64,000 nt of DNA from Desulfoscipio gibsoniae DSM 7213. GTDB lineage: Bacteria > Bacillota > Desulfotomaculia > Desulfotomaculales > Desulfallaceae. Under the pieces are notes generated by a model. That model did not search any database and was not told where the DNA came from. It worked only from the letters and a program-made list of their open reading frames with translations. Made by a program: the position numbers and the translations under genes. The stretch is from positions 4,274,001-4,338,000 of the forward strand of contig NC_021184.1 of the NCBI RefSeq assembly GCF_000233715.2, in the 5' to 3' direction. Below are positions 33,320-42,631 of the stretch, one piece after another (position 1 is the stretch's first letter; each line of letters begins with the position of its first letter).

Positions 33320-34558
33320 TTAAACCTTAACTACAGAGTACCCGTGCCTTCGAGCTATAAGAATAGCTAGTTCTACTGTGATTTCACGAGATGCGGGTAT
33401 GAGTTGCGTTTTCTTATAAAGCTCGGGGTTGTAAGGTTCACCATTCTTAAGGATGTGATAAATAGCAGTAAGCAACATTCGTGCAATAGCTATAATAGCA
33501 CGCTTATGGCCACGCCGCTTTTTAATGGATAAATAGCGGCCCTTGATTTCAGGGTGTTTATCACTTTTAACAACAGCGTTGGCGCACTGTACTAAAAGTG
33601 GTTTGATATAAACACCGGCACGAGAAATGCGTACAGAATGTTTTTTGCCCGCACTCTCGTTGTTTTGAGGAGTCACCCCTGCCCAAGAACACAAGTGTTT
33701 GGCTGTAGGGAACACAGACATATCAACCCCGATTTCTGAGATTATAGCGATAGCAGAAAAAGGATTTTTGATACCTGGTACAGTAGACACTAAGTCACGT
33801 TCCTTGGCATAAGGCTCCGACAGCGAAAGGATTAAGGATTCAAGATTGGACTTGCATTTTTCCAATCCGTTGTAATGCTGAAGGATAATATTTATTTTCC
33901 GCTGTTGCTCGAGTGTAATCATCCCGTCTAAAGCAAGGCGGATCTTATCCACCTTACCCAGCATAGATGCGTGAAGAAGAGGAACAAAATCGAAATCCTT
34001 ATCATCAGGATTTTCAAGCAAGTAGTCAATGATTCTCATTGAACTCTTACCGAAAGTATCAGACACCACATTGGCAAGTTGGATATTTGATACAGTAAGA
34101 CAATTTTGAATCCGGTTCTTCTCGCTGGACTTAAAGTTTGTGAGCTTAAAACGGTAACGCATTAAGTCACGCAATTGACGAATTGGAAGGGGCGGCATAA
34201 AGCTTCCGGCAACGAGGTCGTGCTTAAACAGGTCAGCAATCCACTTGGCATCCTTTTTATCAGTTTTTTTGCCGCGAATCGCCTTGACGTACTTTGGGTG
34301 GGCCAGGGTGATTTTACAGGTGGCTTCCAAAATATTGTACACAGGTATCCAATACTTGCCGGTGGATTCCATGCAAACGTCTGTGCAGGAATTAGAGGTA
34401 AGCCACTCTGACAGCTTTCGCAAATCGTTAGTGAAGGTAGAAAAACGATGGGATTTGTAAGTGGTAATCCCTTTGTCGTTGGTAAAGGCAATACAGGCAA
34501 TAAGAAACTTTTTATGGACATCAATTCCACAACAGATTGGGTAAACAATTTTTAACAT
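33320..34558 (-). CDS. IS110-family transposase (DEDD recombinase)
   Basis: 412 residues from ATG 34558 (GGGAGA upstream). The N-terminal RuvC-like domain shows GIDVHKKFLIACI, CMESTGKYWIPV, then KTDKKDAKWIADLF, giving the DEDD tetrad. The C-terminal Tnp_2 domain has VSTVPGIKNPFSAIAIISEI, LCSWAGVTPQNNESAGK and the serine-containing region. By current knowledge it acts with an RNA encoded in an element end. Confidence 0.92.
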   Translation of the reverse strand: MLKIVYPICCGIDVHKKFLIACIAFTNDKGITTYKSHRFSTFTNDLRKLSEWLTSNSCTDVCMESTGKYWIPVYNILEATCKITLAHPKYVKAIRGKKTDKKDAKWIADLFKHDLVAGSFMPPLPIRQLRDLMRYRFKLTNFKSSEKNRIQNCLTVSNIQLANVVSDTFGKSSMRIIDYLLENPDDKDFDFVPLLHASMLGKVDKIRLALDGMITLEQQRKINIILQHYNGLEKCKSNLESLILSLSEPYAKERDLVSTVPGIKNPFSAIAIISEIGVDMSVFPTAKHLCSWAGVTPQNNESAGKKHSVRISRAGVYIKPLLVQCANAVVKSDKHPEIKGRYLSIKKRRGHKRAIIAIARMLLTAIYHILKNGEPYNPELYKKTQLIPASREITVELAILIARRHGYSVVKV

Positions 34559-34605
34559 CAAAGTCTCCCTTCGCAAAAGATTATTGAGAGAAGCAGGCAT
34601 TGACT

Positions 34606-34691
34606 GACTGTCCAGCTATAAACGAGTTGTTTATACAAAGATAAGTCTTCGTGCTCTGAAGGCACACTTATTTGTGCTTGAAAGGACAGTC
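34606..34691 (-). ncRNA. candidate bridge RNA region of the IS110 element
   Basis: The non-coding stretch upstream of the transposase forms a closed structure: the 8-bp outer stem GACTGTCC/GGACAGTC encloses TATAAAC...GTTTATA and a nested ATAAGT-CTTC-GTGC...GCAC-ACTTAT hairpin. IS110-group elements encode a bridge RNA at this position. Strand and limits are inferred; loop guides were not matched to targets. Confidence 0.4.
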
Positions 34692-34859
34692 TACACATAT
34701 AATAATGCGGTCTGCTCCCAAAAGAGTAGCGCACTCACCTCCACGTGATTTGTAGTTGCCTGTTATCTCAACAATATAGTTTTAAAACAAAAAAAGCTCG
34801 AAAGCAACGGTTTCATGCCGTTTTGTGCCTTGAGCGAAGCGAAAGGAATGGGAATAATA

Positions 34860-35909
34860 ATGAAGAATCAATCGTTAAACGTCAAACTTACATCTTACTC
34901 ACCGGGTTCGGGGTGAGCATGCAAGATAGGTCCTGCGGACCTGGCGCAAGTTCTGCGCTGCCTACCCCCGGTGAGAGACCCCAATGTCCTGGCCGGTCGG
35001 GATGATAACGCTGCGGTATACAAGCTTAATGATGAATTGGCCATGATCCAAACCATTGACTATATCACCCCGGTGGTCGACAACCCCTACCAGTTCGGGA
35101 TGATTGCCGCGGCCAACGCTCTCAGCGACATATACGCTATGGGCGGCAGGCCGGTGACCGCCCTGAATATCATCGGGTTTCCCAACCAGAGCCTGCCCCT
35201 GTCCATTATGGAGGACATCATTAGAGGCGGGGCGGATAAAGCCGCCGAAGCCGACGTCACCATCGTCGGCGGGCATTCCATTACCGACAGCGCCCCAAAG
35301 TACGGCCTGGCGGTTACCGGTTTTGTGGATCCGGGCCGGATGGTGGGAAAAAACGGTGCCAAACCGGGAGACCGGTTGATTCTTACCAAGCCGCTGGGTG
35401 TTGGGGTAATTACCACCGGTATAGACCATAAGCTGGTGCATGAAGACCAAGTGGTAAGAGTTACGGATATTATGCTGACACTGAACCGGCGGGCTTCGGA
35501 GATTATGTTGGAGGTCGAGGTCAATGCCTGTACCGACGTGACGGGGTACGGACTGCTGGGGCACCTACGGGAAATAGCCGTCGCCAGCGGGGTAGGGGCC
35601 CGGGTTAACGCATCCACGGTGCCCGTGCTTCCGGAAACGGAAAAGTTGGTCCGAGCCGGCGCGGTGCCCGGGGGCACCCACAACAACTACCGCTATCTTC
35701 GTGACATGGTGCAGTGGGACCCGGCACTGTCAAGTGAGATGAGGCTGATTCTTTGCGATCCGCAAACCTCCGGCGGTTTATTGATGGTTGTGTCCCGGGA
35801 AAATGTGGACCGCCTGCTAGCCGCTTTGCGCAAAGACCCGGAAGTGGTACTGGCGGAGGAAATAGGAGAAATAGTAAGCGACCCCGGGTTTATCAATGTC
35901 ATTGCCTAA
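34860..35909 (+). CDS. selD: selenide, water dikinase SelD, itself a selenoprotein
   Basis: It makes selenophosphate from selenide and ATP, the selenium donor for Sec-tRNA. ATG 34860 begins MKNQSLNVKLTSYSPGSGUACKIGPADL; the UGA at 34914-34916 encodes Sec at the catalytic Cys/Sec position (residue 19), one residue apart from the Cys-Lys that follows. A 6-bp stem AGGTCC-TGC-GGACCT at 34928-34942 fits a SECIS. RDDNAAVYKL, TVVDNPYQFG, GGHSITD and DVTGYGLLGHL belong to the ATP/metal sites. 349 residues, full length. The selenoprotein at 35936 is 26 bp downstream, so the two form one operon. Confidence 0.93.
34928..34942 (+). promoter_or_regulatory. putative bacterial SECIS of selD
   Basis: Perfect hairpin AGGTCC-TGC-GGACCT starting 12 nt after the UGA, the position expected for SelB binding. 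Confidence 0.6.
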
Positions 35910-35935
35910 TAATAGTTAAAAGGAGGATTTGCAAT

Positions 35936-36172
35936 ATGATTAAGATTACTGTTTACTCCAATACACCCGCCGGCAAAGGTTGACAGGGCTTAATAGCCCT
36001 GGCCGGGGAAGTCAGGGGAAAATACCCGCAGCAGGTGGAAGTGGAAGTGATATACCCTTCGCAGCTGCCCGGGGTTAAAAACCTGCCTAAGGCACCTGCT
36101 ATTGCCGTGAGTAGTAAAGTTTTTGATAAAAATGCCACTTTTGATGATATTGAGAAAGAACTTAACGTCTGA
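35936..36172 (+). CDS. small thioredoxin-fold selenoprotein, GU motif
   Basis: AAAGGAGG precedes ATG 35936. The product MIKITVYSNTPAGKGUQGLI has UGA as codon 16 (35981-35983) and continues to a second UGA at 36170-36172, giving 78 residues. Immediately after the first UGA, CAGGGCT-TAAT-AGCCCTG forms a 7-bp SECIS-like stem; the terminal UGA has no such stem. It aligns with the protein at 20047 (VYSN, then AG-x-x-U-x-GL, VEVIY), but lacks the Cys before Sec. Part of the selD operon; probably a redox or selenium-handling protein. Confidence 0.8.
35984..36001 (+). promoter_or_regulatory. putative bacterial SECIS
   Basis: CAGGGCT-TAAT-AGCCCTG, a 7-bp perfect stem beginning at the base after the UGA of the selenoprotein at 35936. 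Confidence 0.6.
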
Positions 36173-36221
36173 TTTCACAATACTTAAAAATAAAAGGAGC
36201 GGGGCGGTAAATTTTCAAATG

Positions 36222-36622
36222 TTTATTTCCCGCTCCGAACGTGCGCCTCAAAATAGAGTTAACCCTCCGTTAAGTCCAAGAATAGAAAAGTGTTGGGTTG
36301 ACGGTAAATTGATTTTAATATTTGAAATTGACTGGAGTCCGAAAGTACACCAAATCACCGATGGACGATATCTGCTCCGGGTAGTGAACAACAATAAGAG
36401 GAGCCGGGCAACCCTGTTGATTTAATGGCGAAAAAGTTGGTTCCGGTACTAAAAGCAAAAGGGGTTATTACAAATGCCGACCTAAGGGGCTTAATGCAAA
36501 TCTCCCGCCCTGAGGCCACTCGCCGGCTGGCCGCTCTTGTTAATGAGAGTTATCTAGTTTTGAAGGGAAAGAAGTACATAGCTGGCCCCAAGATTATCCC
36601 ATTAATTAAAAAAGACATTTAG
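36222..36622 (+). pseudogene. remnant of an AlbA_2/Schlafen-type regulator
   Basis: Two frames overlapping by one base at 36425. The first holds GKLILIFEIDWSPKVHQ and TDGRYLLRVVNNN, the strand-loop of the AlbA_2 (divergent AAA_4) domain. The second holds a winged-helix tail (NADLRGLMQISRPEATRRLAAL). Both belong to one regulator of about 400-500 residues; the N-terminus and the middle are deleted. Confidence 0.6.
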
Positions 36623-36998
36623 TTTATTTATGATTCATCTTGATTCATCCTGATTCATTGGGCTGCAATCCAGAGTATGTGCGATATAGTGGTAGATAAT
36701 TTATCATTTTCGACTTATTTTCTAAACGACTGTCCCGAAAATTTGTAAGAAAAAACCATCCTTACAAATTTTCCCAAAGAGGGACTGTCCCTGGACACGT
36801 TATTTATTGATTTAGCTTATTAACGCAGCGAGGAACAGACCCTTTATAGGAGAATCCGGAAGACTATTCAGATCTTCTGAATTCTCCGGACACGAAACAT
36901 AGCCTAGAGCGTCAGTTGACCGACTTAGCCAATAAAACCTCACGCCTCCGCTATAATTGTATTAATAATATTAACTTAATCCTTTGCCTCGAAAGGCA
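36623..36998. other. intergenic region with a 13-bp inverted repeat
   Basis: It contains three imperfect repeats of GATTCATC(C/T)T(T/G) at 36630-36660, a perfect 13-bp inverted repeat GAAAATTTGTAAG/CTTACAAATTTTC at 36737-36773, and AGGGACTGTCCCT at about 36780, related to the GGGAC repeats elsewhere. No gene. Confidence 0.55.
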
Positions 36999-37740
36999 CT
37001 AAATATCGGCATGATACTCTGTCCACTCTTTGTCACGATCGAAACTTCTTTTTATCGTTTGCACTAAATCCTTTAGGTTTTTTACTTCCTTGCTGATCTC
37101 GCTGCCCATCTCAAGTTGAGCTCTTGTGGCGTTAGTCAAGAAACGGAAATTGGCATTTTTGGCAATCCAAGCTGCAATGTCTGCGCCTGCAAGTAGAACT
37201 ACACAGTGATCGCCCGCGCCTCGAGCCCCTCTACCGATTCCCTGCTCGATACGTTGTGCTAGCATCCGTGTAATAGAAACGCCACCATACAGAGCACTCG
37301 CTCGAAAAAGCTCATAACTTGAAGTTCCCGATGGAAGGCCGCTCATAACTAGTAGACGGCACGAATCACCAGGTAGATCTATCCCATCATATCGGTTTGC
37401 AAACACAGCGGGGCCATAAGTTTTTCCTGTCTGCAACTCCTCTACAAGATTTTCGACATTGTGAGACCCTTCTGCTAGGGTTGCAACTTCTGACCATTGT
37501 GCAGCCGCCTTGCTTGATGGAGCGAGGATCACGGCCCCAAGCTTAAGTTTCGCCGTCCATTCAACCAATTTTTCAATAGCTTTCTTTAAATCGAACTTGA
37601 ATGGCATCAAGTCGGGGATTAAGATCATTCGCTCACTAACACCAGCTAGCGACCTAGAAGTTAGTGCGTTTTTAACAGATTCTGGGTTGGCATCGAAAGT
37701 ACGAACTATCTCGCTGTCAGCTTTAACAAAAAAAAGGGCT
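36999..37740 (-). pseudogene. C-terminal part of an XPD/Rad3-like superfamily 2 helicase
   Basis: About 245 codons remain open on the minus strand. The frame includes LVMSGLPSGTSSYELFRASA, RMLAQRIEQGIGRGARGAGD (motif VI, arginine fingers) and a charged tail, the HELICc_2 domain of XPD/DinG-type helicases. The N-terminal motor domain is missing; the frame starts abruptly near 37740, next to the palindromic repeat. It is presumably a relic of a helicase of the defence island. Confidence 0.65.
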
Positions 37741-37879
37741 ATATGTCGAATGAATATTTTCAGCTTAAGAACTAAAAATTAAGCGCCATACTTTGGGAGA
37801 ATTGAAAGCCCCCCGGCCCCCTGAATGGGGACCGGGGGTTGATGGGTTGAATTGAAGGACCCCAGAACAGGTTAGTGCG

Positions 37880-38051
37880 CCCGCAAAGCCAGAGCAGTAA
37901 TTTTAGACCCAAAGCGGCTTTACCAACACTTCGGCCGATATGCAAAGATCCCTCGGAGTCAGGGCATGCACGGCTAATAAAGCCATGAATTATCAGGCCC
38001 GACTCAGAGAAGTACCCGATAGCTGGACCTAGTAATATATGGCTTCCTTTC
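37880..38051 (-). repeat. palindromic dispersed repeat, copy A
   Basis: Read on the minus strand it begins AAGGAAGCCATATATTACTA, pairs imperfectly with GATAATTCATGGCTT about 45 nt later, and ends AAAGCCGCTTTGGGTC...GGCTTTGC. It aligns over its whole length with 48234-48410. A GC-rich CCCCGG...CCGGGG hairpin follows at about 37810-37838. Confidence 0.7.
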
Positions 38052-38118
38052 ATAGTCCCGCTCCAAGCCAGGGCGGGAAACATGCAGTGGAAAAGCGTAA
38101 ATCAATTATCCGGGCAAG

Positions 38119-39102
38119 TTAAACTTCAAAAGCACCCTTCACATGCTTAAACTGCACATCCGGCAACACCTTAAAGTGAGCTTTACCGCATCTTATCTTA
38201 TCCCACTCGCTTTCACGCAACTTGGCCGGGTCAGTGGTAGATTTGGTTTCACTCACCAAATATAGCTTTTCTTCCTCTCCTTCCGCCTGTTTAACTATGG
38301 CCCAGTCGGGATTATATGTGCCCAGCGGGGTGTCCACTTTAAACCAGCGCGGCAGTTTAATGAATAGCTTGATATCGTTGCGGCTGTCCAATTCCCGAGC
38401 AAAATCATACTCCACATCAGAATCAAATTCAATCGCGTCATAGATGGATTTTTTCACTTCCAGCATGCGGCTTATATATCCCTGAATTTCATGACGGGGA
38501 TCAGCAAAAAGAAACATTTCGTATTCAGCCCCGGCAATACGTTCATATTTAATACCATCAACCATAATATCGTTTAATGTTTTACGTATCGCCCGGGTGG
38601 CCTGTTCCAGGAACCGCTGGGGATTTATCATTACATCACCCAGCCTGCCCGACCTGATGAGCATATCGGCAATGGTACCGCGAGTCAGTTCGGTTTCCCG
38701 CTGAATATAGCCTATTAAATCAGGTATTTGCAACGCTTTATAGGTAACATTACTTTCCTGCACCGCTAGCATGCGCTCGGTTACCCCTTGTTTGGTAATA
38801 TCCAGGCCCATTTTTTGGGCAATTATTTTGGGGCTTTCGATAGCCGACATGTGGCGCACTGCCCGGGCGGCTCGGACAATCAGATCCGCTGTTTCATATT
38901 CAACGGAATAACGGGTTTTGTGTTTTATTCGCTCCCACAGAGTCAGAAAATTTTCATCCAGCCGCCAGCCTTTTTTCAGGTGGGCTTTGCGGCGTTCCCG
39001 CTTGTTGCCTATGCGGCCGCCGTCAAATTTAACGCCACATTCTTCCTCTATCTCGGTCTGCAGCGCCCGGGCAAAATCTTTGTAACTTTCATTGGCCACC
39101 AC
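38119..39102 (-). CDS. res: type III restriction enzyme Res, C-terminal part (frameshifted)
   Basis: 327 codons that continue the Res protein in the next frame. NINRLTVVANESYKDFARAL spans the junction, and the C-terminal segment YNPDWAIVKQAEGEEEKLYLVSETK is the PD-(D/E)xK endonuclease domain (D...ETK). The ATG at 39102 is an internal Met, not a real start. If the frameshift is genuine, this half is not made or only as an inactive fragment. Confidence 0.8.
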   Translation of the reverse strand: MVANESYKDFARALQTEIEEECGVKFDGGRIGNKRERRKAHLKKGWRLDENFLTLWERIKHKTRYSVEYETADLIVRAARAVRHMSAIESPKIIAQKMGLDITKQGVTERMLAVQESNVTYKALQIPDLIGYIQRETELTRGTIADMLIRSGRLGDVMINPQRFLEQATRAIRKTLNDIMVDGIKYERIAGAEYEMFLFADPRHEIQGYISRMLEVKKSIYDAIEFDSDVEYDFARELDSRNDIKLFIKLPRWFKVDTPLGTYNPDWAIVKQAEGEEEKLYLVSETKSTTDPAKLRESEWDKIRCGKAHFKVLPDVQFKHVKGAFEV

Positions 39103-39104
39103 AG

Positions 39105-40757
39105 TTAAGCGGTTGATATTTCCTCCAATACCCGGTTGCCCGTTTCATCCACTGGTAGCCTTAAACCACGCCCAATTTCCTGACGTTTTTTAATTTCCGA
39201 ACGGGTTTCGTTAAGCGTGCAAATTTGAAACACATTGGGGTTATCCCAGCCCTCCCGCAGCGCGGAGTGGCTAAAAATAAAGCGCAACGGTTCTTTTACG
39301 GAAAGTAATCTTTCCTTGTCCTGCATAATCAGTTCATAGACCTCATCATCAGCTTTGGTACTCCCGCTAGTGTCCTTGGGTACCCCTTTTTGATTCTGAG
39401 CAAAATAACCGTTATGCACCAGTTCCACCGGCGGCAGATGCAGCGGTTTGTACAGTGGATTGGCCGCTAGCCCCTGGTATATCTCTTCAAACCAGAGGCG
39501 GATTTTACCGTCCACCGGCGCGTAATTGGCTACCCGATCAATGAAAAACAAAGATAACACTTTAAGCCGCCTACCTTCGGGCAGCATTTGCATTATTTCC
39601 AATTCTTTATTTAGGTGGTTTTTTAACGTTTCCCTGATTTGCGCCTTCATTATTTCATCAGTATAACCACCGATGCTCTGACCGGTTTTCAAGGTGACCC
39701 CGTTCGTAAAAGCAATAAAACCCAGCCCGGCATCAATACCAGCCACTATATATCCTTGATACGCTTCCCGGCCACCGGTCAAATCAAACAAATCGACGCC
39801 GTTTTTGCTAACCGATACCGTAGTGCGCTTGACCGCGCCGCCCCGTTGCACGTCAATGGTCAGCCTGGCGGTGATCTTTGTTTTGGTAGCTTTGATTGAT
39901 TCCACTCTGATGAAAGGCCGGTTGAAATCAGGCTCATCCAGAATGGAATCTACTTCTATCCGTTTGACTAAATGCATATCGTAAGCCTTAACCGGGTCCA
40001 GGCGATACATTAAATTATAAAGATTACGGTGGGTGGCTGAATACCGCAGGGTGCACAGGGGACTCAGGCTGGCGATGGCATTCTTCGCCTGCGCGCTTTC
40101 CATGTTTTGCGGCTCATCTACAATGACTATGGGGTTAGTAACTTGTATAAATTCAATGGGCTTGCGTCCCGAAAGCCGATCGTTATCTTTATGAATGACG
40201 TTGTTGTCCTTTTTATTGAAGGCATCTATGTTGATGACTAAAATCTGCAGCTGGTTGGCGTTGGCAAACTGCCTTAATGAAGACACCTGTTTGGAATTAT
40301 ACACCCAATAATCAAAGGGCTGGTTACCGTAGATATCCTGAAAATGTTCCCAGGTGATTTCGATATTTTTCAGCACACCCTCACGAATGGCCACACTGGG
40401 CACCACGATGGTGAATTTATTAAATCCATATTGTATGTGCAGTTCCCAAATGGTACGCAAGTATACATAAGTTTTCCCCGTACCGGTCTCCATTTCCACG
40501 GAAAAATTCATACCGTCCAAAAACTTAGATTTTTCCAGGTTGTGTTGTTCCTGAACCTTTTGCACATTGGCAAGAATTGTCTCCCGATCGAGGGTTAGCC
40601 GATTGCCAACACCTAATTCAGTAAAGAGCACACCTTGCTCTCCGGACATATTTATTTCAAACTTTCCTTGTGCCCGGGGCTGGCCTTCAAAGATATTTAC
40701 TATGGCATTAATGGCGTCCAGTTGAAACTGCTGGTGGCTATCAAATTTTATTTTCAT
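39105..40757 (-). CDS. res: type III restriction enzyme Res, helicase part (frameshifted)
   Basis: 550 codons with the translocase motifs: MNFSVEMETGTGKTYVYLRT (Walker A), VDEPQNMES (DEPQ box), SATHRNLYNLMYRLDP, SHSALREGWDNPNVFQI and RQEIGRGLRLPVDETG (motif VI). It then reads VLEEISTA and a stop. Restoring one A in the GGAAA run just before the end returns the frame to ENINRLTVV, so a single-base deletion separates it from the nuclease half. Res would cut DNA together with Mod. It starts 11 bp behind mod. Confidence 0.85.
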   Translation of the reverse strand: MKIKFDSHQQFQLDAINAIVNIFEGQPRAQGKFEINMSGEQGVLFTELGVGNRLTLDRETILANVQKVQEQHNLEKSKFLDGMNFSVEMETGTGKTYVYLRTIWELHIQYGFNKFTIVVPSVAIREGVLKNIEITWEHFQDIYGNQPFDYWVYNSKQVSSLRQFANANQLQILVINIDAFNKKDNNVIHKDNDRLSGRKPIEFIQVTNPIVIVDEPQNMESAQAKNAIASLSPLCTLRYSATHRNLYNLMYRLDPVKAYDMHLVKRIEVDSILDEPDFNRPFIRVESIKATKTKITARLTIDVQRGGAVKRTTVSVSKNGVDLFDLTGGREAYQGYIVAGIDAGLGFIAFTNGVTLKTGQSIGGYTDEIMKAQIRETLKNHLNKELEIMQMLPEGRRLKVLSLFFIDRVANYAPVDGKIRLWFEEIYQGLAANPLYKPLHLPPVELVHNGYFAQNQKGVPKDTSGSTKADDEVYELIMQDKERLLSVKEPLRFIFSHSALREGWDNPNVFQICTLNETRSEIKKRQEIGRGLRLPVDETGNRVLEEISTA

Positions 40758-40768
40758 CGTGTATCACC

Positions 40769-42631
40769 TTATACCGTGCGGAATTGGATATCGTACGACT
40801 TCATTTCCAGCACTGTATTGGTCTTAAGCTTGTCCTGGCCATGAAAGGCGGTATCCAAACATATTACTTGCCGGGGCTGCAGTTTCATCATGCTCCGCAG
40901 GGTTTCGCGATTGATGACCTGCTCCGGGCAGATTAATAACTGCCCGCCGGCAACGGAAAACACTTCCTGCCCGGCTGCAGCTATTTTACTAACCTCGGTC
41001 GTTAAAGGTAGCCCCGCTTTTAATAATATCTCGTAAAGGATATCCAGCTGGGAGCGGTCCGGCTTAAGATTATCGGCAAAAAGGGTTAGTTGTTTAGCCA
41101 ATTCATCAGCATCTCGCGATGCTTTGGCTGTATCCCAGATTTTAAAGTTGCTGGAGGTAAGTTTGAAAAATTTAAAGCCACGATCTAGCTGTGCTCTTTC
41201 TTTGTCGTTTCCTTCATTAAATTTATTAATAAAATTGCAAATACGTACTTTAGCAATGTCCATTAGTGATTTAAGTTTATCCTCTCGGACAGGTAATTCT
41301 TCCGGTAATTGTACACAAATAAAATGTCTATTACCGTCATCTTCATAATTTTGTTTTAGCACTGCGTGGGCAGTAGAGGCACTGCCGGCAAAGAAATCTA
41401 AAACAATGTCATTATCCGATGGTTTAGTAGCTAATTTTAAAATCCGCTGGATTAACTTTGTTGGTTTTACAGTATCAAGTACATTATCAGTATTCTTAAA
41501 TGAAACATACTCTAATAGTTCTTTTTTTGCTTCCTGCGTGTGGCCGACCTCCTTATACTTCCATAAGGTTTGTGGCACAATTCCTTGTTTAACCTCCGAA
41601 AGAAAACGCTTTAAAGCAGGCATATTATCGCCTCTAGGCCCCCACCAAATGCGATCATCACGATCAAGTTCTAAAAACTTATCATATTTTACTAGCCAAT
41701 ATCTTCCGATTGAGGGCTTGAATTTTTTGCCACCTGGACTAACAACTTCATATTGCCCTTCACTATAATAATTACGCGCTGTTAAATCTCCCGGTTTCCA
41801 AGGACCACGCGGGTCGTTGTCAGGGTTATCATACCTGGAGTTGGCTTCCTCAGTTCTTGGCAACAAATTAGGACGCCATAAATCTCCATTTCGTGCATAA
41901 ACAACGATATAATCATGATCCTCTGAAAAATGACGAGCTGTATTCTTAGGTGAATATACTTTTTGCCATATTATTGTACTGATAAAATTCTCTTCCCCAA
42001 AAATCTCATTCATCAACAACCTTAAATTATGTACCTCGTGATCATCAATGGAAACAAAAATAACCCCGTCTTCCCGCAATAAGTTCCTGGCCAAGAAAAG
42101 CCTGGGGTACATCATATTAAGCCACTTGGAATGATACCGGCCGTCTGTCTCGGTGTTGGTCGTTAACTTAATTCCATCACCATTCATTTGTCCCGAATAA
42201 CGCAGGTAATCCTCCAGGCCTTCCCGGAAATTATCAGGGTAAATAAACTCATTTCCCGTGTTATACGGCGGGTCAATGTAAATCATCTTAACCTTGCCGT
42301 GATAACTTTTTTGCAAAAGCTTGAGCACTTCCAGGTTATCGCCTTCGATAATCAAATTTTCGGTGGTATCAAAGTTTACCGACTCTTCGGACACCGGCAC
42401 CAGAGTGCCGACACTAGGCGTTTGAATGTTCTTGATGGCTTCCGACTTACCTGCCCAGGTTAAGCCGTAACGCTCCCGACCCAGGTCTACTTCTTCCCCC
42501 AGAGCCTGCTTTAAGGCCTCAAAATCAATTATGCCCTCCCGAAAAGCCTCCGGTAACAAATCTCGAAGTGTATCTAATCTTTCCGCCAGAATATCTTTTG
42601 AACGTAAATCAATTTTTTCGGATTCAGCCAT
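40769..42631 (-). CDS. mod: type III DNA methyltransferase Mod
   Basis: 620 residues. Catalytic motif IV is MIYIDPPYNTGNEFIYPDNF at about 115-134, and the AdoMet-binding motif is DIVLDFFAGSASTAHAVL at about 410. That order (IV before I) is the beta class used by type III Mod proteins (N6-adenine). The central 240 residues form the target-recognition domain. It methylates the recognition sequence and guides Res. An upstream start at ATG 42631 with AGGAGAGG fits. If res is dead, mod may act as an orphan methylase. Confidence 0.92.
   Translation of the reverse strand: MAESEKIDLRSKDILAERLDTLRDLLPEAFREGIIDFEALKQALGEEVDLGRERYGLTWAGKSEAIKNIQTPSVGTLVPVSEESVNFDTTENLIIEGDNLEVLKLLQKSYHGKVKMIYIDPPYNTGNEFIYPDNFREGLEDYLRYSGQMNGDGIKLTTNTETDGRYHSKWLNMMYPRLFLARNLLREDGVIFVSIDDHEVHNLRLLMNEIFGEENFISTIIWQKVYSPKNTARHFSEDHDYIVVYARNGDLWRPNLLPRTEEANSRYDNPDNDPRGPWKPGDLTARNYYSEGQYEVVSPGGKKFKPSIGRYWLVKYDKFLELDRDDRIWWGPRGDNMPALKRFLSEVKQGIVPQTLWKYKEVGHTQEAKKELLEYVSFKNTDNVLDTVKPTKLIQRILKLATKPSDNDIVLDFFAGSASTAHAVLKQNYEDDGNRHFICVQLPEELPVREDKLKSLMDIAKVRICNFINKFNEGNDKERAQLDRGFKFFKLTSSNFKIWDTAKASRDADELAKQLTLFADNLKPDRSQLDILYEILLKAGLPLTTEVSKIAAAGQEVFSVAGGQLLICPEQVINRETLRSMMKLQPRQVICLDTAFHGQDKLKTNTVLEMKSYDIQFRTV

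Larger units (their letters stand above)
33150..34740 (-). mobile_element. IS110-family insertion sequence
   Basis: An intact DEDD transposase gene flanked by about 170 bp of non-coding sequence on its 3' side and 180 bp on its 5' side, both with secondary structure. It lies between the UxxC selenoprotein and selD. The ends are not defined by terminal repeats (normal for IS110), so the limits given are estimates. Confidence 0.65.

Noticed and set aside
34745-34860. Regulatory RNA upstream of selD
   Set aside because: Some dyads (AACGG/CCGTT, GCTC/GAGC) exist, but no conserved pattern known to me matches; not enough to call.
34971-35909. SelD starting after the UGA as a 312-residue protein
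   Set aside because: It would lack the catalytic residue and has no ribosome-binding site at that point; the UGA is better read as Sec.
36123-36425. 100-codon ORF starting inside the selenoprotein
   Set aside because: The first 33 codons overlap the selenoprotein in another frame; only the part from 36222 looks like a protein (AlbA_2-like remnant).
36630-36660. Possible CRISPR-like repeats (GATTCATC units)
   Set aside because: Units are about 11 bp and directly adjacent without spacers; no cas gene is in the window.
37772-38083. 103-codon minus-strand ORF and the 140-codon plus ORF at 47963-48385
   Set aside because: Both run through the palindromic repeat; the similarity between them is at DNA level and out of frame, so they are chance ORFs of the repeat.
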